Origin: an uncultured Faecalibacterium sp.
GTDB taxonomy: Bacteria > Bacillota > Clostridia > Oscillospirales > Ruminococcaceae
DNA length: 14,957 nucleotides
Direction: 5' to 3'
NCBI GenBank assembly: GCA_902463905.1
Contig: CABQHF010000024.1
Location: 1 to 14,957, forward strand
The translations under genes and the position numbers were made by a program. This document shows positions 7,619-14,545 of this stretch, piece by piece (position 1 is the stretch's first letter; every line of letters begins with the position of its first letter). The notes beneath the pieces were generated by a model. That model was not told the DNA's origin and searched no databases. It saw only the letters and a program-made list of their open reading frames with translations.

Positions 7619-8593
7619 ATGGAAAAGCAGATCAAAACGATTGGCGTGCTGACAAGCGGCGGCGATGCTCCTGGCATGAACGCTGCTGTGCGCGCAGTGG
7701 TTCGCACCGGCCTGCACAAGGGTTATCGAATGATCGGCATTCAGCGCGGCTACAATGGCCTGCTGAACGGCGAATGCTTTGAAATGAACCTGCGCAGTGT
7801 CTCGAATATCATCTCTGCCGGCGGCACCATCCTGTACACCGCCCGCTGCCTGGAGTTCAAGACCAAGGAAGGCCAGGATCGCGGCGCTGCCAAGTGCCGT
7901 GAACTGGGCATTGATGCTCTGGTGGTCATCGGCGGCGACGGCTCTTACCGCGGTGCCCGCGAGCTTGCACACCGCGGCATCCCGATGATCGGTCTGCCCG
8001 GCACCATCGACAACGATATCGCCTGCACCGAGTACACCATCGGCTACGATACGGCCATGAACACCGCACTGGAAATGATCGACAAGCTGCGCGATACCAC
8101 CCAGAGCCACGACCGCTGCAGCGTGGTCGAGGTCATGGGCCGCAACGCCGGCTACATTGCCCTGAATGTCGCCATCGCCTCCGGCGCTATGGCTGTCCTG
8201 CTGCCGGAGAAGGAATTCGATATGCAGCATGATATTCTGGATAAGATCGCTGAGACCCAGAAGACCGGCAAGCGCCACTTCATCATCATCGTCGCCGAAG
8301 GCGTGGGCCATGCACAGGAGATCGCAAACGAGATCCAGGCCCGCACCGGCATCGACTCCCGCGCCACCATCCTGGGCCATGTCCAGCGCGGCGGCTCTCC
8401 CACGCTGCGTGACCGCGTGAACGCATCCGCCATGGGCTACCAGGCCGTGTGCCTGCTGGAGCAGGGCAAGTACAACCGTATCGTCGGCATGAAGGGCGAG
8501 AAGCTGGTGGACTACCCGGTGGATGAGGCACTCGAAATGACCAAGACCCTCGACCCGGTTCTGATCGACGTCTGCAACACCATTTCTATCTGA
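7619..8593 (+). CDS. pfkA: ATP-dependent 6-phosphofructokinase
   Basis: PfkA phosphorylates fructose 6-phosphate to fructose 1,6-bisphosphate, the committed step of glycolysis, in the cytoplasm. The 324 residues match the bacterial PfkA class. The N-terminus GVLTSGGDAPGMNAAVRAVV (9-28) binds ATP. GGDGS at 105-109 has Gly at the position that marks ATP-using rather than pyrophosphate-using enzymes. LPGTIDND (126-133) carries the catalytic Asp131. VEVMGRNAGYIA (170-181) and HVQRGGSPTLRDR (254-266) bind the sugar phosphate. The ATG at 7619 has GGAGGG at 7603-7608. An in-frame TTG at 7601 overlaps that site and is unlikely to be the start. The gene has its own promoter and terminator, so it is expressed separately from dnaE. 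High glycolytic flux would raise fructose 1,6-bisphosphate, the known activator of HprK kinase in this phylum. Confidence 0.97.
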   Translation: MEKQIKTIGVLTSGGDAPGMNAAVRAVVRTGLHKGYRMIGIQRGYNGLLNGECFEMNLRSVSNIISAGGTILYTARCLEFKTKEGQDRGAAKCRELGIDALVVIGGDGSYRGARELAHRGIPMIGLPGTIDNDIACTEYTIGYDTAMNTALEMIDKLRDTTQSHDRCSVVEVMGRNAGYIALNVAIASGAMAVLLPEKEFDMQHDILDKIAETQKTGKRHFIIIVAEGVGHAQEIANEIQARTGIDSRATILGHVQRGGSPTLRDRVNASAMGYQAVCLLEQGKYNRIVGMKGEKLVDYPVDEALEMTKTLDPVLIDVCNTISI

Positions 8594-8613
8594 TTTTTCT
8601 GCATTGTATTTCA

Positions 8614-8657
8614 GGAGCTGTTCTCTCGGCTAAGCTGGGAGGACGGCTTCTTTTTTT
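8614..8657 (+). terminator. Intrinsic terminator of pfkA
   Basis: The stem pairs 8614-8627 with 8637-8650 over 14 positions, including several G-U pairs, around a 9-nt loop. It is followed directly by seven Ts (8651-8657). It begins about 20 nt after the pfkA stop. A second small hairpin, GCCTT/AAGGC (8658-8662/8668-8672), follows at once. Confidence 0.9.
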
Positions 8658-8853
8658 GCCTTGCGCAAAGGCTGGAACGCGCACTTTTGAATTGCTCTGA
8701 AAACCGCAAAAAGCGCATTGAAATATTATCATAGGAACGAATGATTTTGCAGTTAATAAACAGAGAGTATCTTTCGAAATTGATTTAAAATCAACCTACA
8801 GATAGAGAATGACACCGATTTCATAGCGAGAAAATACACTTTGTATTCTTATC
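8658..8853. other. AT-rich intergenic spacer with short palindromes
   Basis: No gene was found between the pfkA terminator and the ligA promoter. By hand count, 8701-8860 has about 51 G/C in 160 bases (32%), far below the flanking genes. It contains TTTCGAAA (8772-8779), directly followed by the 15-base palindrome TTGATTTAAAATCAA (8780-8794), and AATAC/GTATT (8833-8837/8843-8847) with a 5-nt spacer close to the ligA -35. Function unknown. Candidates are operators, an UP-like AT-rich promoter element or a nucleoid-protein site. Confidence 0.6.
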
Positions 8854-8883
8854 TTTGCAGAGTGCCGCCCGGTGTGGTATACT
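8854..8883 (+). promoter_or_regulatory. SigA-type promoter of ligA
   Basis: TATACT (8878-8883) is preceded by TGG (8875-8877), giving an extended -10. The best -35 match is TTTGCA (8854-8859) with an 18-nt spacer, or the weaker TTGCAG (8855-8860) with 17 nt. Transcription should start near 8890. The TGn motif can compensate for the poor -35. Confidence 0.7.
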
Positions 8884-8902
8884 AGCAATGTACAAAAACG
8901 GT

Positions 8903-8935
8903 GCCCTGCGGGAGAGGCTTTTCCCGGCACAGGGC
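8903..8935 (+). other. Long hairpin in the ligA leader
   Basis: GCCCTG (8903-8908) pairs with CAGGGC (8930-8935). Inside it, CGGGAGA (8909-8915) pairs with TTTCCCG (8920-8926) with a G-U pair, leaving a 3-nt bulge (8927-8929) and a 4-nt loop. It forms within about 15 nt of the predicted transcript start and ends 7 nt before the ribosome binding site at 8943-8947. There is no U-tract, so it is not a terminator. It may protect the mRNA 5' end or modulate translation. Confidence 0.6.
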
Positions 8936-8942
8936 GCGCGGC

Positions 8943-8960
8943 AGGAGAGTGATTTGTTTG
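8943..8960 (+). promoter_or_regulatory. Ribosome binding site that fixes the TTG start of ligA
   Basis: AGGAG (8943-8947) lies 10 nt before TTG at 8958-8960. The in-frame GTG at 8949 is too close to this site, and the GTG at 8901 lies inside the leader hairpin and adds residues absent from the family, so TTG is preferred. Confidence 0.7.
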
Positions 8961-10943
8961 GAACTGGAACAGGCCAAGAAGCGCGTGGAGGAATTGCGCG
9001 CTGTCATTGAAAAAAATAACCGGCTCTATTATGATCAGGATGCCCCGGAACTGGAGGATTTTGAATACGATGCACTGACGCGGGAATTGAAAGCACTGGA
9101 GGCACAGTTCCCACAGCTGATCACCCCGGCTTCGCCGACCCAGAAGGTGGGCGGCACCCCCAGCGGGCGCTTTGCCAAGGTGATCCATGCGGTCAAGATG
9201 GAAAGCCTGCTGGATGCCTTCTCGGATGACGAGCTGCGCGATTTTGACCGCCGCGTGCGGGACGCCGGCATCGAGCCGGAATATGTGGTGGAAATCAAGA
9301 TCGACGGCCTTTCCTGCAGCCTGGAATACGAGAACGGCGAACTTGTCCGGGCTTCTACCCGTGGCGACGGCGTGGTAGGCGAGGATGTGACCCAGAATGT
9401 CCGGGCCATCAAGCGCATCCCCAAGACGCTGAAAAATGCACCGGAATTTCTCGAAGTGCGCGGCGAAGTCTATATGCCGCATGAGGCTTTCCAGAAGCTG
9501 TGCGCCGAGCAGGAACTGCAGGGTGCTGCCCCCTTCAAGAACCCGCGCAACGCGGCGGCCGGATCCCTGCGCCAAAAGGATGCCAAGATCACCGGCAGCC
9601 GCGGCCTGTCCATTTTCGTGTTCAACGTCCAGCAGATCCGCGGCAAGGAGCTGACCCGCCACTCGGACAGTCTGGATTACCTCAAGAGCCTCGGCCTGCC
9701 GGTTTCGCCGCGCTACCATGTGGTGCACGACATCGAGCAGGCTATTGCGGAGATCGAGCAGATCGGCCAGAACCGCTCCAAGCTGGATTTTGACATGGAC
9801 GGAGCGGTCATCAAGGTGAACGATTTTGCCCAGCGGGATCAGATGGGTTCCACCAACAAATTCCCGCGCTGGGCCATCGCGTTCAAGTACCCGCCGGAGG
9901 TCAAGGAGACCACCCTGCGCAGCATCGAAGTGGCGGTGGGCCGCACCGGTGTCCTGACCCCCACAGCCTGCTTTGACCCGGTCTTTCTGGCCGGTACGAC
10001 CGTGGCGCGCGCCACCCTCCACAATGAGGACTTTATCCGGCAGTTCGGCCTGTGCATCGGCGACACCATCCAGGTGCGCAAGGCCGGCGATATCATCCCG
10101 GAAGTGATCGGCGTCACCCACCACGCAGAGGATGCCCAGCCCTATGAGATGCCGACGGTCTGCCCGTCCTGCGGTGCACCGGTGGTGCATCTGGAGGACG
10201 AGGCTGCCCTGCGCTGCGTGAACCCGGAATGCCCGGCACAGGCTCTGCGCAACATCATCCATTTTGCCTCCCGCGACGCCATGGACATCGACGGCCTGGG
10301 CACTGCTGTGGCAACACAGCTGGTGGAAAAGGGCATGGTGCACTCGGCGGCGGATATCTACACCCTCACCCGTGAACAGCTGCTGACGCTGGACAAATTC
10401 AAGGAGAAAAGTGCGGACAATCTGCTGAACGCCATCCGGCGCTCGAAGGAGAACAATCTGGACAAATTACTGTTCGGTTTTGGCATCCGCAACATCGGCG
10501 ATAAAGCCGCCGCCCTGCTGGCGGAACACTTCGGTTCCCTGCAGGCCATCCGGGAAGCGGACGCTGCTGCCATCGGCGAGATCGACGGCTTTGGCGGTGT
10601 GATGGCCCAGAGCGTGGTGGAGTTCTTTGCCAAGGAGGGCACCACGGATCTTGTGCACCGCCTGGCGGATGCTGGGGTCAATATGCAGTGGAAGGGTGAG
10701 CCGAAGGGGGACAAACTGGCGGGCAAAACGCTGGTGGTCACCGGCACGCTGGAAACGCTCTCCCGCAATGAGGCGGAAGCCCTCATCGTCAAAAACGGCG
10801 GCAAGGCCAGCGGGTCGGTCTCCAAAAAGACCTCCTATGTGGTGGCCGGTACGGCAGCCGGTTCCAAGCTGACCAAGGCCCAGGCTCTGGGTGTTCCGGT
10901 GCTGACCGAGGAGGAATTCCTCGAGATGCTCAAAGAAGAATAG
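8958..10943 (+). CDS. ligA: NAD-dependent DNA ligase
   Basis: LigA seals nicks in replication and repair using NAD+. From the TTG start it has 661 residues, normal for the family. In order: domain Ia with NNRLYYDQDAPELEDFEYDA (20-39), the adenylation domain with KMESLLDAF (80-88) and catalytic Lys114 in EIKIDG (112-117), RGDGVVGEDVT (135-145) and PRNAAAGSLRQKD (196-208), then an OB fold containing VGRTGVLTP (327-335). A zinc finger follows with Cys402, Cys405, Cys420 and Cys425. The helix-hairpin-helix region covers about 435-560. A C-terminal BRCT domain runs from about 585 (LAGKTLVVTGTLETLSRNEA, 587-606). The gene stands alone between its own promoter and terminator. The usual Firmicutes partner pcrA is not next to it here. 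All key residues look intact. Confidence 0.97.
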   Translation: MELEQAKKRVEELRAVIEKNNRLYYDQDAPELEDFEYDALTRELKALEAQFPQLITPASPTQKVGGTPSGRFAKVIHAVKMESLLDAFSDDELRDFDRRVRDAGIEPEYVVEIKIDGLSCSLEYENGELVRASTRGDGVVGEDVTQNVRAIKRIPKTLKNAPEFLEVRGEVYMPHEAFQKLCAEQELQGAAPFKNPRNAAAGSLRQKDAKITGSRGLSIFVFNVQQIRGKELTRHSDSLDYLKSLGLPVSPRYHVVHDIEQAIAEIEQIGQNRSKLDFDMDGAVIKVNDFAQRDQMGSTNKFPRWAIAFKYPPEVKETTLRSIEVAVGRTGVLTPTACFDPVFLAGTTVARATLHNEDFIRQFGLCIGDTIQVRKAGDIIPEVIGVTHHAEDAQPYEMPTVCPSCGAPVVHLEDEAALRCVNPECPAQALRNIIHFASRDAMDIDGLGTAVATQLVEKGMVHSAADIYTLTREQLLTLDKFKEKSADNLLNAIRRSKENNLDKLLFGFGIRNIGDKAAALLAEHFGSLQAIREADAAAIGEIDGFGGVMAQSVVEFFAKEGTTDLVHRLADAGVNMQWKGEPKGDKLAGKTLVVTGTLETLSRNEAEALIVKNGGKASGSVSKKTSYVVAGTAAGSKLTKAQALGVPVLTEEEFLEMLKEE

Positions 10944-10956
10944 CAGCATTTATCAC

Positions 10957-10993
10957 AGCCTCTGCGGCTTTCCAGGCCGCAGGGGCTTTTTTT
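10957..10993 (+). terminator. Intrinsic terminator of ligA
   Basis: AGCCTCTGCGGC (10957-10968) pairs over 12 bp, with one G-U pair, with GCCGCAGGGGCT (10976-10987) around a 7-nt loop. A run of seven Ts (10987-10993) follows. It starts 13 nt after the ligA stop and insulates the sporulation operon that begins just downstream. Confidence 0.93.
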
Positions 10994-11002
10994 GTTTGTG
11001 CA

Positions 11003-11031
11003 GTTCTATGCAGGCGGCTGCCGCATACACT
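11003..11031 (+). promoter_or_regulatory. SigE-type (mother-cell) promoter of the spoIIIA operon
   Basis: CATACACT at 11024-11031 matches the SigE -10 consensus CATACA(A/C)T at every position. Thirteen bases upstream, GTTCTATG (11003-11010) shares about five of eight positions with the SigE -35 type GTCATATT. The predicted start is near 11038, about 16 nt before the ribosome binding site of spoIIIAA. SigE control of spoIIIA is established in Bacillus subtilis. The same use here is inferred from the motif and position. Confidence 0.7.
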
Positions 11032-11069
11032 GGTAGCACAAGCTGTACCAGAAAAAGGAGGTGCCCGTT

Positions 11070-11966
11070 GTGGACGAGTATTACCGCGCAATCCGTCTGC
11101 TGCCTGCATGGCTGGCTCAGCCGCTGGCCCGGCTGCCGCAGCAGACTGCTGAAAAGGTGCACGAACTGCGGCTGCGGACAGGCTGTGGAGTTTGTCTTTC
11201 CATTGCTGGGCAGCAGACGGCGCTGGACGAGCTGCCGGAATGCCCATCGGCACTGCGCGGCAGGAAACTGGACGCGCTGCAGATGGACGAGATCTTCCAT
11301 GTGCTCTGCGGCGGCTCAGTACATACCCATCAGGCAGAGCTGGCGCAGGGCTATCTGACCACGGCATCCGGCTGCCGTGTGGGCGTGGGCGGCAGATTCG
11401 TGCAACGCGGGCCGGAGGATGTTGTTTTGCAGGAACTCTGGTCGCTGAATTTCCGCATTGCAAGGCCTGTCTGTACGGAGCTCCCGGCGGAACTGTGTGC
11501 CCTTTTGCAGGAGCATTTTATCGGGGCGCTTCTGGTGGGCGAACCGGACAGCGGCAAGACCACCCTCTTGCGGCAGATCGCCCGGGAACTGGCTGCGCAG
11601 AAAAGGACGGTCGCGGTGATCGATGAGCGGGGAGAGCTGTTCCCGCCGGGGCAGCAACGGGAAATGCAGGCCATCGACTGCATCAGCGGCCTGCCCAAAG
11701 GCTGTGCGGTGCAGATGGCCCTGCGGACACTGGCACCGCAGGTGATCCTGCTGGACGAACTGGGAGGTCTGGAAGAAATTACAGCGCTGGAACAGGGGTT
11801 TTTCAGCGGGGTGGAGTTTGTGGCCAGCATCCATGCACCGGCACCGGAAGATGCCCTACGCAGGCCGCAGGTGCAGGCTCTGCAGCGGCAGGGGGCACTG
11901 CGGTTTCTGGTGCAGCTGGAGGGCCGCCGCGCACCGGGCAGGGTTCGGGAAATCCGGCGGCTGTGA
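11070..11966 (+). CDS. spoIIIAA: Stage III sporulation protein AA (ATPase)
   Basis: SpoIIIAA is the mother-cell ATPase of the SpoIIIA-SpoIIQ channel, related to secretion ATPases, and is needed to keep the engulfed forespore active. The 298 residues match the usual size of about 300. The N-terminal domain has HELRLRTGCG (31-40) and GYLTTASGCRVGVGGRF (94-110). The ATPase core has Walker A GEPDSGKTT (157-165), the block VIDERGEL (183-190) and Walker B VILLDE (225-230). Many homologues have GPPGCGKTT, so the loop here differs but keeps the essential Gly-Lys-Thr. AAAGGAGG at 11054-11061 fits GTG 11070 with 8 nt spacing. The in-frame GTG at 11061 would overlap the site. The stop overlaps the next gene. 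SigE control is likely from the promoter upstream. Confidence 0.93.
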   Translation: MDEYYRAIRLLPAWLAQPLARLPQQTAEKVHELRLRTGCGVCLSIAGQQTALDELPECPSALRGRKLDALQMDEIFHVLCGGSVHTHQAELAQGYLTTASGCRVGVGGRFVQRGPEDVVLQELWSLNFRIARPVCTELPAELCALLQEHFIGALLVGEPDSGKTTLLRQIARELAAQKRTVAVIDERGELFPPGQQREMQAIDCISGLPKGCAVQMALRTLAPQVILLDELGGLEEITALEQGFFSGVEFVASIHAPAPEDALRRPQVQALQRQGALRFLVQLEGRRAPGRVREIRRL

Positions 11967-12418
11967 TGCTGCATCTTCTGGGTGCGCTGCTGCTGCCGCT
12001 GTGCGGCTGGCTGGCCGGAGACGCCGTGCAGGCCCGCACGGTGCAGCACCTCGCTGCACTGCAGGCCTGCATTGCGCTGCTGGAGCGCATCCGGCAGGAG
12101 ATCGCTTTCCGCCGGGCAGATCTGCAGCAGCTCTATGTGCAGCTGTGCCGGGAAGGAGCGCTGGAACCGGGCGCCCGCTGCCTGCAGGAGATCCCGCCGC
12201 CGGAGGGGCTGACCCGCGCCGAGCAGCAGTGCTTCCGGGAATGTATGTCCGGCCTTGGCCGCACGGAGGCGCAGCAGGAATGCGAACAGCTGGATTACTA
12301 CCGCGCCCGCCTGCAGGCCCTGCAGGAAAGGGCGGAATCAGCTGCCCGGCGGCAGGCCGATCTGCCCCGCAAGCTGGGTCTTGCGGCCGGCATGGCGGCG
12401 GCGCTGCTGCTCATTTGA
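11966..12418 (+). CDS. spoIIIAB: Stage III sporulation protein AB
   Basis: SpoIIIAB is a mother-cell membrane protein of the feeding-tube complex, distantly similar to GspF-type secretion platform proteins. The product has 150 residues (Bacillus homologues are about 170). It has a hydrophobic N-terminus (LHLLGALLLPLCGWLAG), a charged, probably helical middle with LLERIRQEIAFRRADLQQLY, and the closing hydrophobic segment KLGLAAGMAAALLLI, which resembles the family's C-terminal anchor. The chosen ATG (11966) shares its A with the spoIIIAA stop (TGATG). A GTG at 11963 would add one residue. There is no clear ribosome binding site, so translation probably depends on coupling. Identity rests mainly on operon position, membrane layout and the C-terminal motif. 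Seven cysteines are present. Confidence 0.85.
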   Translation: MLHLLGALLLPLCGWLAGDAVQARTVQHLAALQACIALLERIRQEIAFRRADLQQLYVQLCREGALEPGARCLQEIPPPEGLTRAEQQCFRECMSGLGRTEAQQECEQLDYYRARLQALQERAESAARRQADLPRKLGLAAGMAAALLLI

Positions 12419-12446
12419 ATTCAGGAAATGCGGAGGAACAAAGCAG

Positions 12447-12641
12447 ATGGAAATCGATCTGGTGTTCAAAATCGCCGCCATCGGCATCATCGTGGCAGTG
12501 CTCAACCAGCTTCTCATCCGCTCCGGGCGGGAGGATCAGGCCATGATGACCACCCTTGCCGGTCTGGTGGTGGTGCTGTCCATTCTGGTCAAACAGATCA
12601 GCACCCTGTTCGTTACCATCAAGGCACTGTTTGCGCTATGA
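12447..12641 (+). CDS. spoIIIAC: Stage III sporulation protein AC
   Basis: This small membrane protein of 64 residues has two transmembrane helices and is part of the SpoIIIA complex. The sequence FKIAAIGIIVAVLNQLLIRS (7-26) followed by GREDQAMMTTLAGLVVVLSI (27-46) and LFVTIKALFAL at the end follows the family pattern closely. The ATG at 12447 has GGAGGAA (12432-12438) 8 nt upstream. The frame stays open far upstream, but that extension runs through spoIIIAB and is not coding. The stop overlaps the spoIIIAD start as ATGA. This and SpoIIIAD are paralogous-type small components thought to sit in the export apparatus. That role is known for the family and is not shown by this sequence. Confidence 0.93.
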   Translation: MEIDLVFKIAAIGIIVAVLNQLLIRSGREDQAMMTTLAGLVVVLSILVKQISTLFVTIKALFAL

Positions 12642-13021
12642 CCGCCGCCTGGGTCACCCTGGGGCTCATCGCAGTGCTGACGGTGGTGCACGCACTTTTG
12701 CAAAAAGAACTCCCGGCCTATGCGCTGCTGCTTTCTCTGGGGGCGGTGGTGCTGCTGCTCGTGCGGCTTGGCGGCACCTTCCGCAGCGTTCTGGAGGGGG
12801 TCGCATTGCTGGGTCAGCAGACGGACAAGCAGGCTTTCCAGTGCCTGCTGCGCAGCACCGGTATCCTGCTGCTTGCCGACTACACCCGCGCCCTGTGCAA
12901 GGAAAGCGGCGCGGAGGCGCTGGGCTGGTGCGCGGGCCTTGCGGGGCGCTGTCTGGTGCTGGCAGCGGTGTTCCCCCTGCTGGAAGAGGTGTGCCAGCGG
13001 ATCTGGAGGCTGGCCGGATGA
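12638..13021 (+). CDS. spoIIIAD: Stage III sporulation protein AD
   Basis: A 127-residue hydrophobic protein, close to the usual length of about 130, with three or four membrane segments: WVTLGLIAVLTVVHALL (5-21), YALLLSLGAVVLLLVRLG (28-45), a segment near 70-85 and GRCLVLAAVFPLL (103-115). The family block usually read as CrDAGesaiA..ElaGK appears as CKESGAEALGWCAGLAGR (87-104), so it is recognisable but divergent: the usual Asp-Ala-Gly is Glu-Ser-Gly and the Lys before the terminal helix is Arg. It starts with an ATGA overlap on the spoIIIAC stop and ends with an ATGA overlap into spoIIIAE, so expression should be strictly coupled. The order between AC and AE supports the call. Confidence 0.9.
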   Translation: MTAAWVTLGLIAVLTVVHALLQKELPAYALLLSLGAVVLLLVRLGGTFRSVLEGVALLGQQTDKQAFQCLLRSTGILLLADYTRALCKESGAEALGWCAGLAGRCLVLAAVFPLLEEVCQRIWRLAG

Positions 13022-14085
13022 AGTGCAGGAAGGTTTTGGCGGCGCTTATGCTGCTGGCAGCAGTGCCGCTCTGGGCGGTGCGGGCTGCCGCGCTGGATGC
13101 CCTGCCCGGCAGGGAACTGTGGCAGCCTTACCTGACGCAGAGTGCGCAGAGCACCACAGAGTTTGCCGAAGATCCGGTGTCGGCATTGCTGGCGCTTTTA
13201 CCAGCTTCACCTTTGCGGCTTCTGACCGATACGATACACAGCTACGCGGATCTTCTGCTGTTTTTGCTGCTGCTGACGGTCCTGTCATTTCTCGTCGGAG
13301 ATGCAGCGGACGGGGCGCTGCTGGACCTTGCGGCTGTGGGCGGCTGCGGGGTGCTCATCTGGGGCGACCTGATGGCGCTGGCGCAGTCGGTCTGCGAAAA
13401 AATGGACAGCTGGCGGCTCTTCCTTGCAAACTTTCTGCCGGTGTGCGGGGCGGTCCTGACGGCGGGCGGCGAGGTGAACGCCGGGGCGGCAGCCAGTGGT
13501 TTTCTGCTGACCGTGCTGGCACTATTAGCGCAGGGGAGCGCACTGTGCATCCGGCCGCTGCTGCAAAGCTATCTTGCCATCAGCATGGTCTGCTGCATCC
13601 ACCAACAGACCGGCCTCCCGGAGGCCTGCCGGATGAGCGGGCAGCTGCTGCGGAAAAGCATTTCGGCGGGTGGAAAGCTGTTTGTGCTTCTGCTCGGCGT
13701 GCAGCGGGTCATCACGCTGCAGCTGGATCGTACCACGTCACGCCTGGGTCAGCTGCTTACAGGCAGCGTCCCGGTGATCGGCCAGGCACTGAGCAGCGCA
13801 GCCGATACGGTGCTGGCCGGGATGCAGCTGCTCAAAAGCTCTCTGGGGGTCGCGGCACTGATGATTTTAGGCGCGGAGTTTGTCCCACTGTATCTGGGCT
13901 TGCTGTTCCATCTGTCGGTCCTTTCCGGGTGCAAAGTTCTGTGCAGCTTTGCAGGCATCGACCGGTGCCGGGCACTGTTTGCCTGCCTGACTGAGGCAGT
14001 GCGCTGCATGGCGGCGATCACGGCGCTGTTCTTCTCCCTGACAATGGTCGGCGTGGCCCTGATGACGATGGTGAACGGAGGATGA
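13018..14085 (+). CDS. spoIIIAE: Stage III sporulation protein AE
   Basis: SpoIIIAE is the large polytopic membrane protein of the complex. The 355 residues are somewhat shorter than Bacillus SpoIIIAE (about 400). It starts with a signal-like segment, VLAALMLLAAVPLWAV (6-21), then an extracytoplasmic stretch up to about residue 75. About seven hydrophobic segments follow, beginning DLLLFLLLLTVLSFLVG (78-94). Family-like blocks are NFLPVCGAVLTAGGEVNAG (138-156) and GSVPVIGQALSSAADTVLAG (249-268). GGAGG (13005-13009) lies 8 nt before the ATG, which overlaps the spoIIIAD stop. The frame is open upstream across spoIIIAC/AD, but the ribosome site and signal-like N-terminus fix this start. Thirteen cysteines in 355 residues is notable for a membrane protein. 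Confidence 0.93.
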   Translation: MKCRKVLAALMLLAAVPLWAVRAAALDALPGRELWQPYLTQSAQSTTEFAEDPVSALLALLPASPLRLLTDTIHSYADLLLFLLLLTVLSFLVGDAADGALLDLAAVGGCGVLIWGDLMALAQSVCEKMDSWRLFLANFLPVCGAVLTAGGEVNAGAAASGFLLTVLALLAQGSALCIRPLLQSYLAISMVCCIHQQTGLPEACRMSGQLLRKSISAGGKLFVLLLGVQRVITLQLDRTTSRLGQLLTGSVPVIGQALSSAADTVLAGMQLLKSSLGVAALMILGAEFVPLYLGLLFHLSVLSGCKVLCSFAGIDRCRALFACLTEAVRCMAAITALFFSLTMVGVALMTMVNGG

Positions 14086-14086
14086 C

Positions 14087-14545
14087 ATGCGGGTCGTGAC
14101 GGCATTCTGTCTTGCGTGCATCTACGCAGAACTGGCCCTGCAGCTGGTGGAAGCGGGCTGGGCGCGCCGAAGCATAAAAGCGGTGGCAGGGCTATATATT
14201 TTAACAGTTCTGCTCCGCGCGGCGGCAGCACTCCCGGCAAAAGCGATACCGCTGCCAAAGCCGGTGCAGTCGTCTGCCTCCATTGTGGGCGCGGAGACCA
14301 CGCTCCTGGAAGAAGCATCCCGCCAGTTGAACGAGATCCTTGCCGCAGAATGCAGGGCGCAGTCTGGTGTAGAAGTCCGGGTGGAAACGGAACTGATGCG
14401 GACGGCGGACGGGGTGCAGGCCGCCCGTGCGGTGCTGTGGGTGCCGCAGGACTGCCCGGCAGAGATGCAAGCGCAGCTGGTGGAGCTTTTGCAAAGAGAA
14501 CTCGGTACGCAGGCAGTCACGGCGGCAAAAGAGGCAGAGCCATGA
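14087..14545 (+). CDS. spoIIIAF: Stage III sporulation protein AF
   Basis: A 152-residue membrane-anchored protein, shorter than Bacillus SpoIIIAF (about 200). Two N-terminal hydrophobic segments (about 4-21 and 30-48, with KAVAGLYILTVLLRAAAAL) anchor a soluble domain that in Bacillus has a ring-building fold like T3SS ring proteins. The soluble part includes LLEEASRQLNEILAAECRAQ (73-92) and VEVRVETELMRTADG (94-108). GGAGG (14077-14081) lies 5 nt before the ATG, one base after the spoIIIAE stop. The stop overlaps the spoIIIAG start as ATGA. Sequence identity to the family is weak by eye, so the call leans on position, the double anchor and the soluble domain. Confidence 0.83.
   Translation: MRVVTAFCLACIYAELALQLVEAGWARRSIKAVAGLYILTVLLRAAAALPAKAIPLPKPVQSSASIVGAETTLLEEASRQLNEILAAECRAQSGVEVRVETELMRTADGVQAARAVLWVPQDCPAEMQAQLVELLQRELGTQAVTAAKEAEP

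Noticed and set aside
7560..7655. Possible upstream reading frame in the pfkA leader starting at ATG 7560 and overlapping the pfkA start
   Set aside because: It has no good ribosome site, and its codons after 7619 are the out-of-frame shadow of pfkA.
8741..8788. A 15-residue open frame (MILQLINREYLSKLI) after AGGAA in the AT-rich spacer
   Set aside because: Too short, with no matching promoter, and any AT-rich stretch can yield such a frame by chance.
12556..14085. A 509-codon frame extending spoIIIAE upstream, and other long frames across 12428-13994
   Set aside because: These overlap the well-supported spoIIIAC, AD and AE genes. A signal-like N-terminus and a GGAGG site fix spoIIIAE at 13018. 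Open alternative frames are expected in GC-rich DNA.
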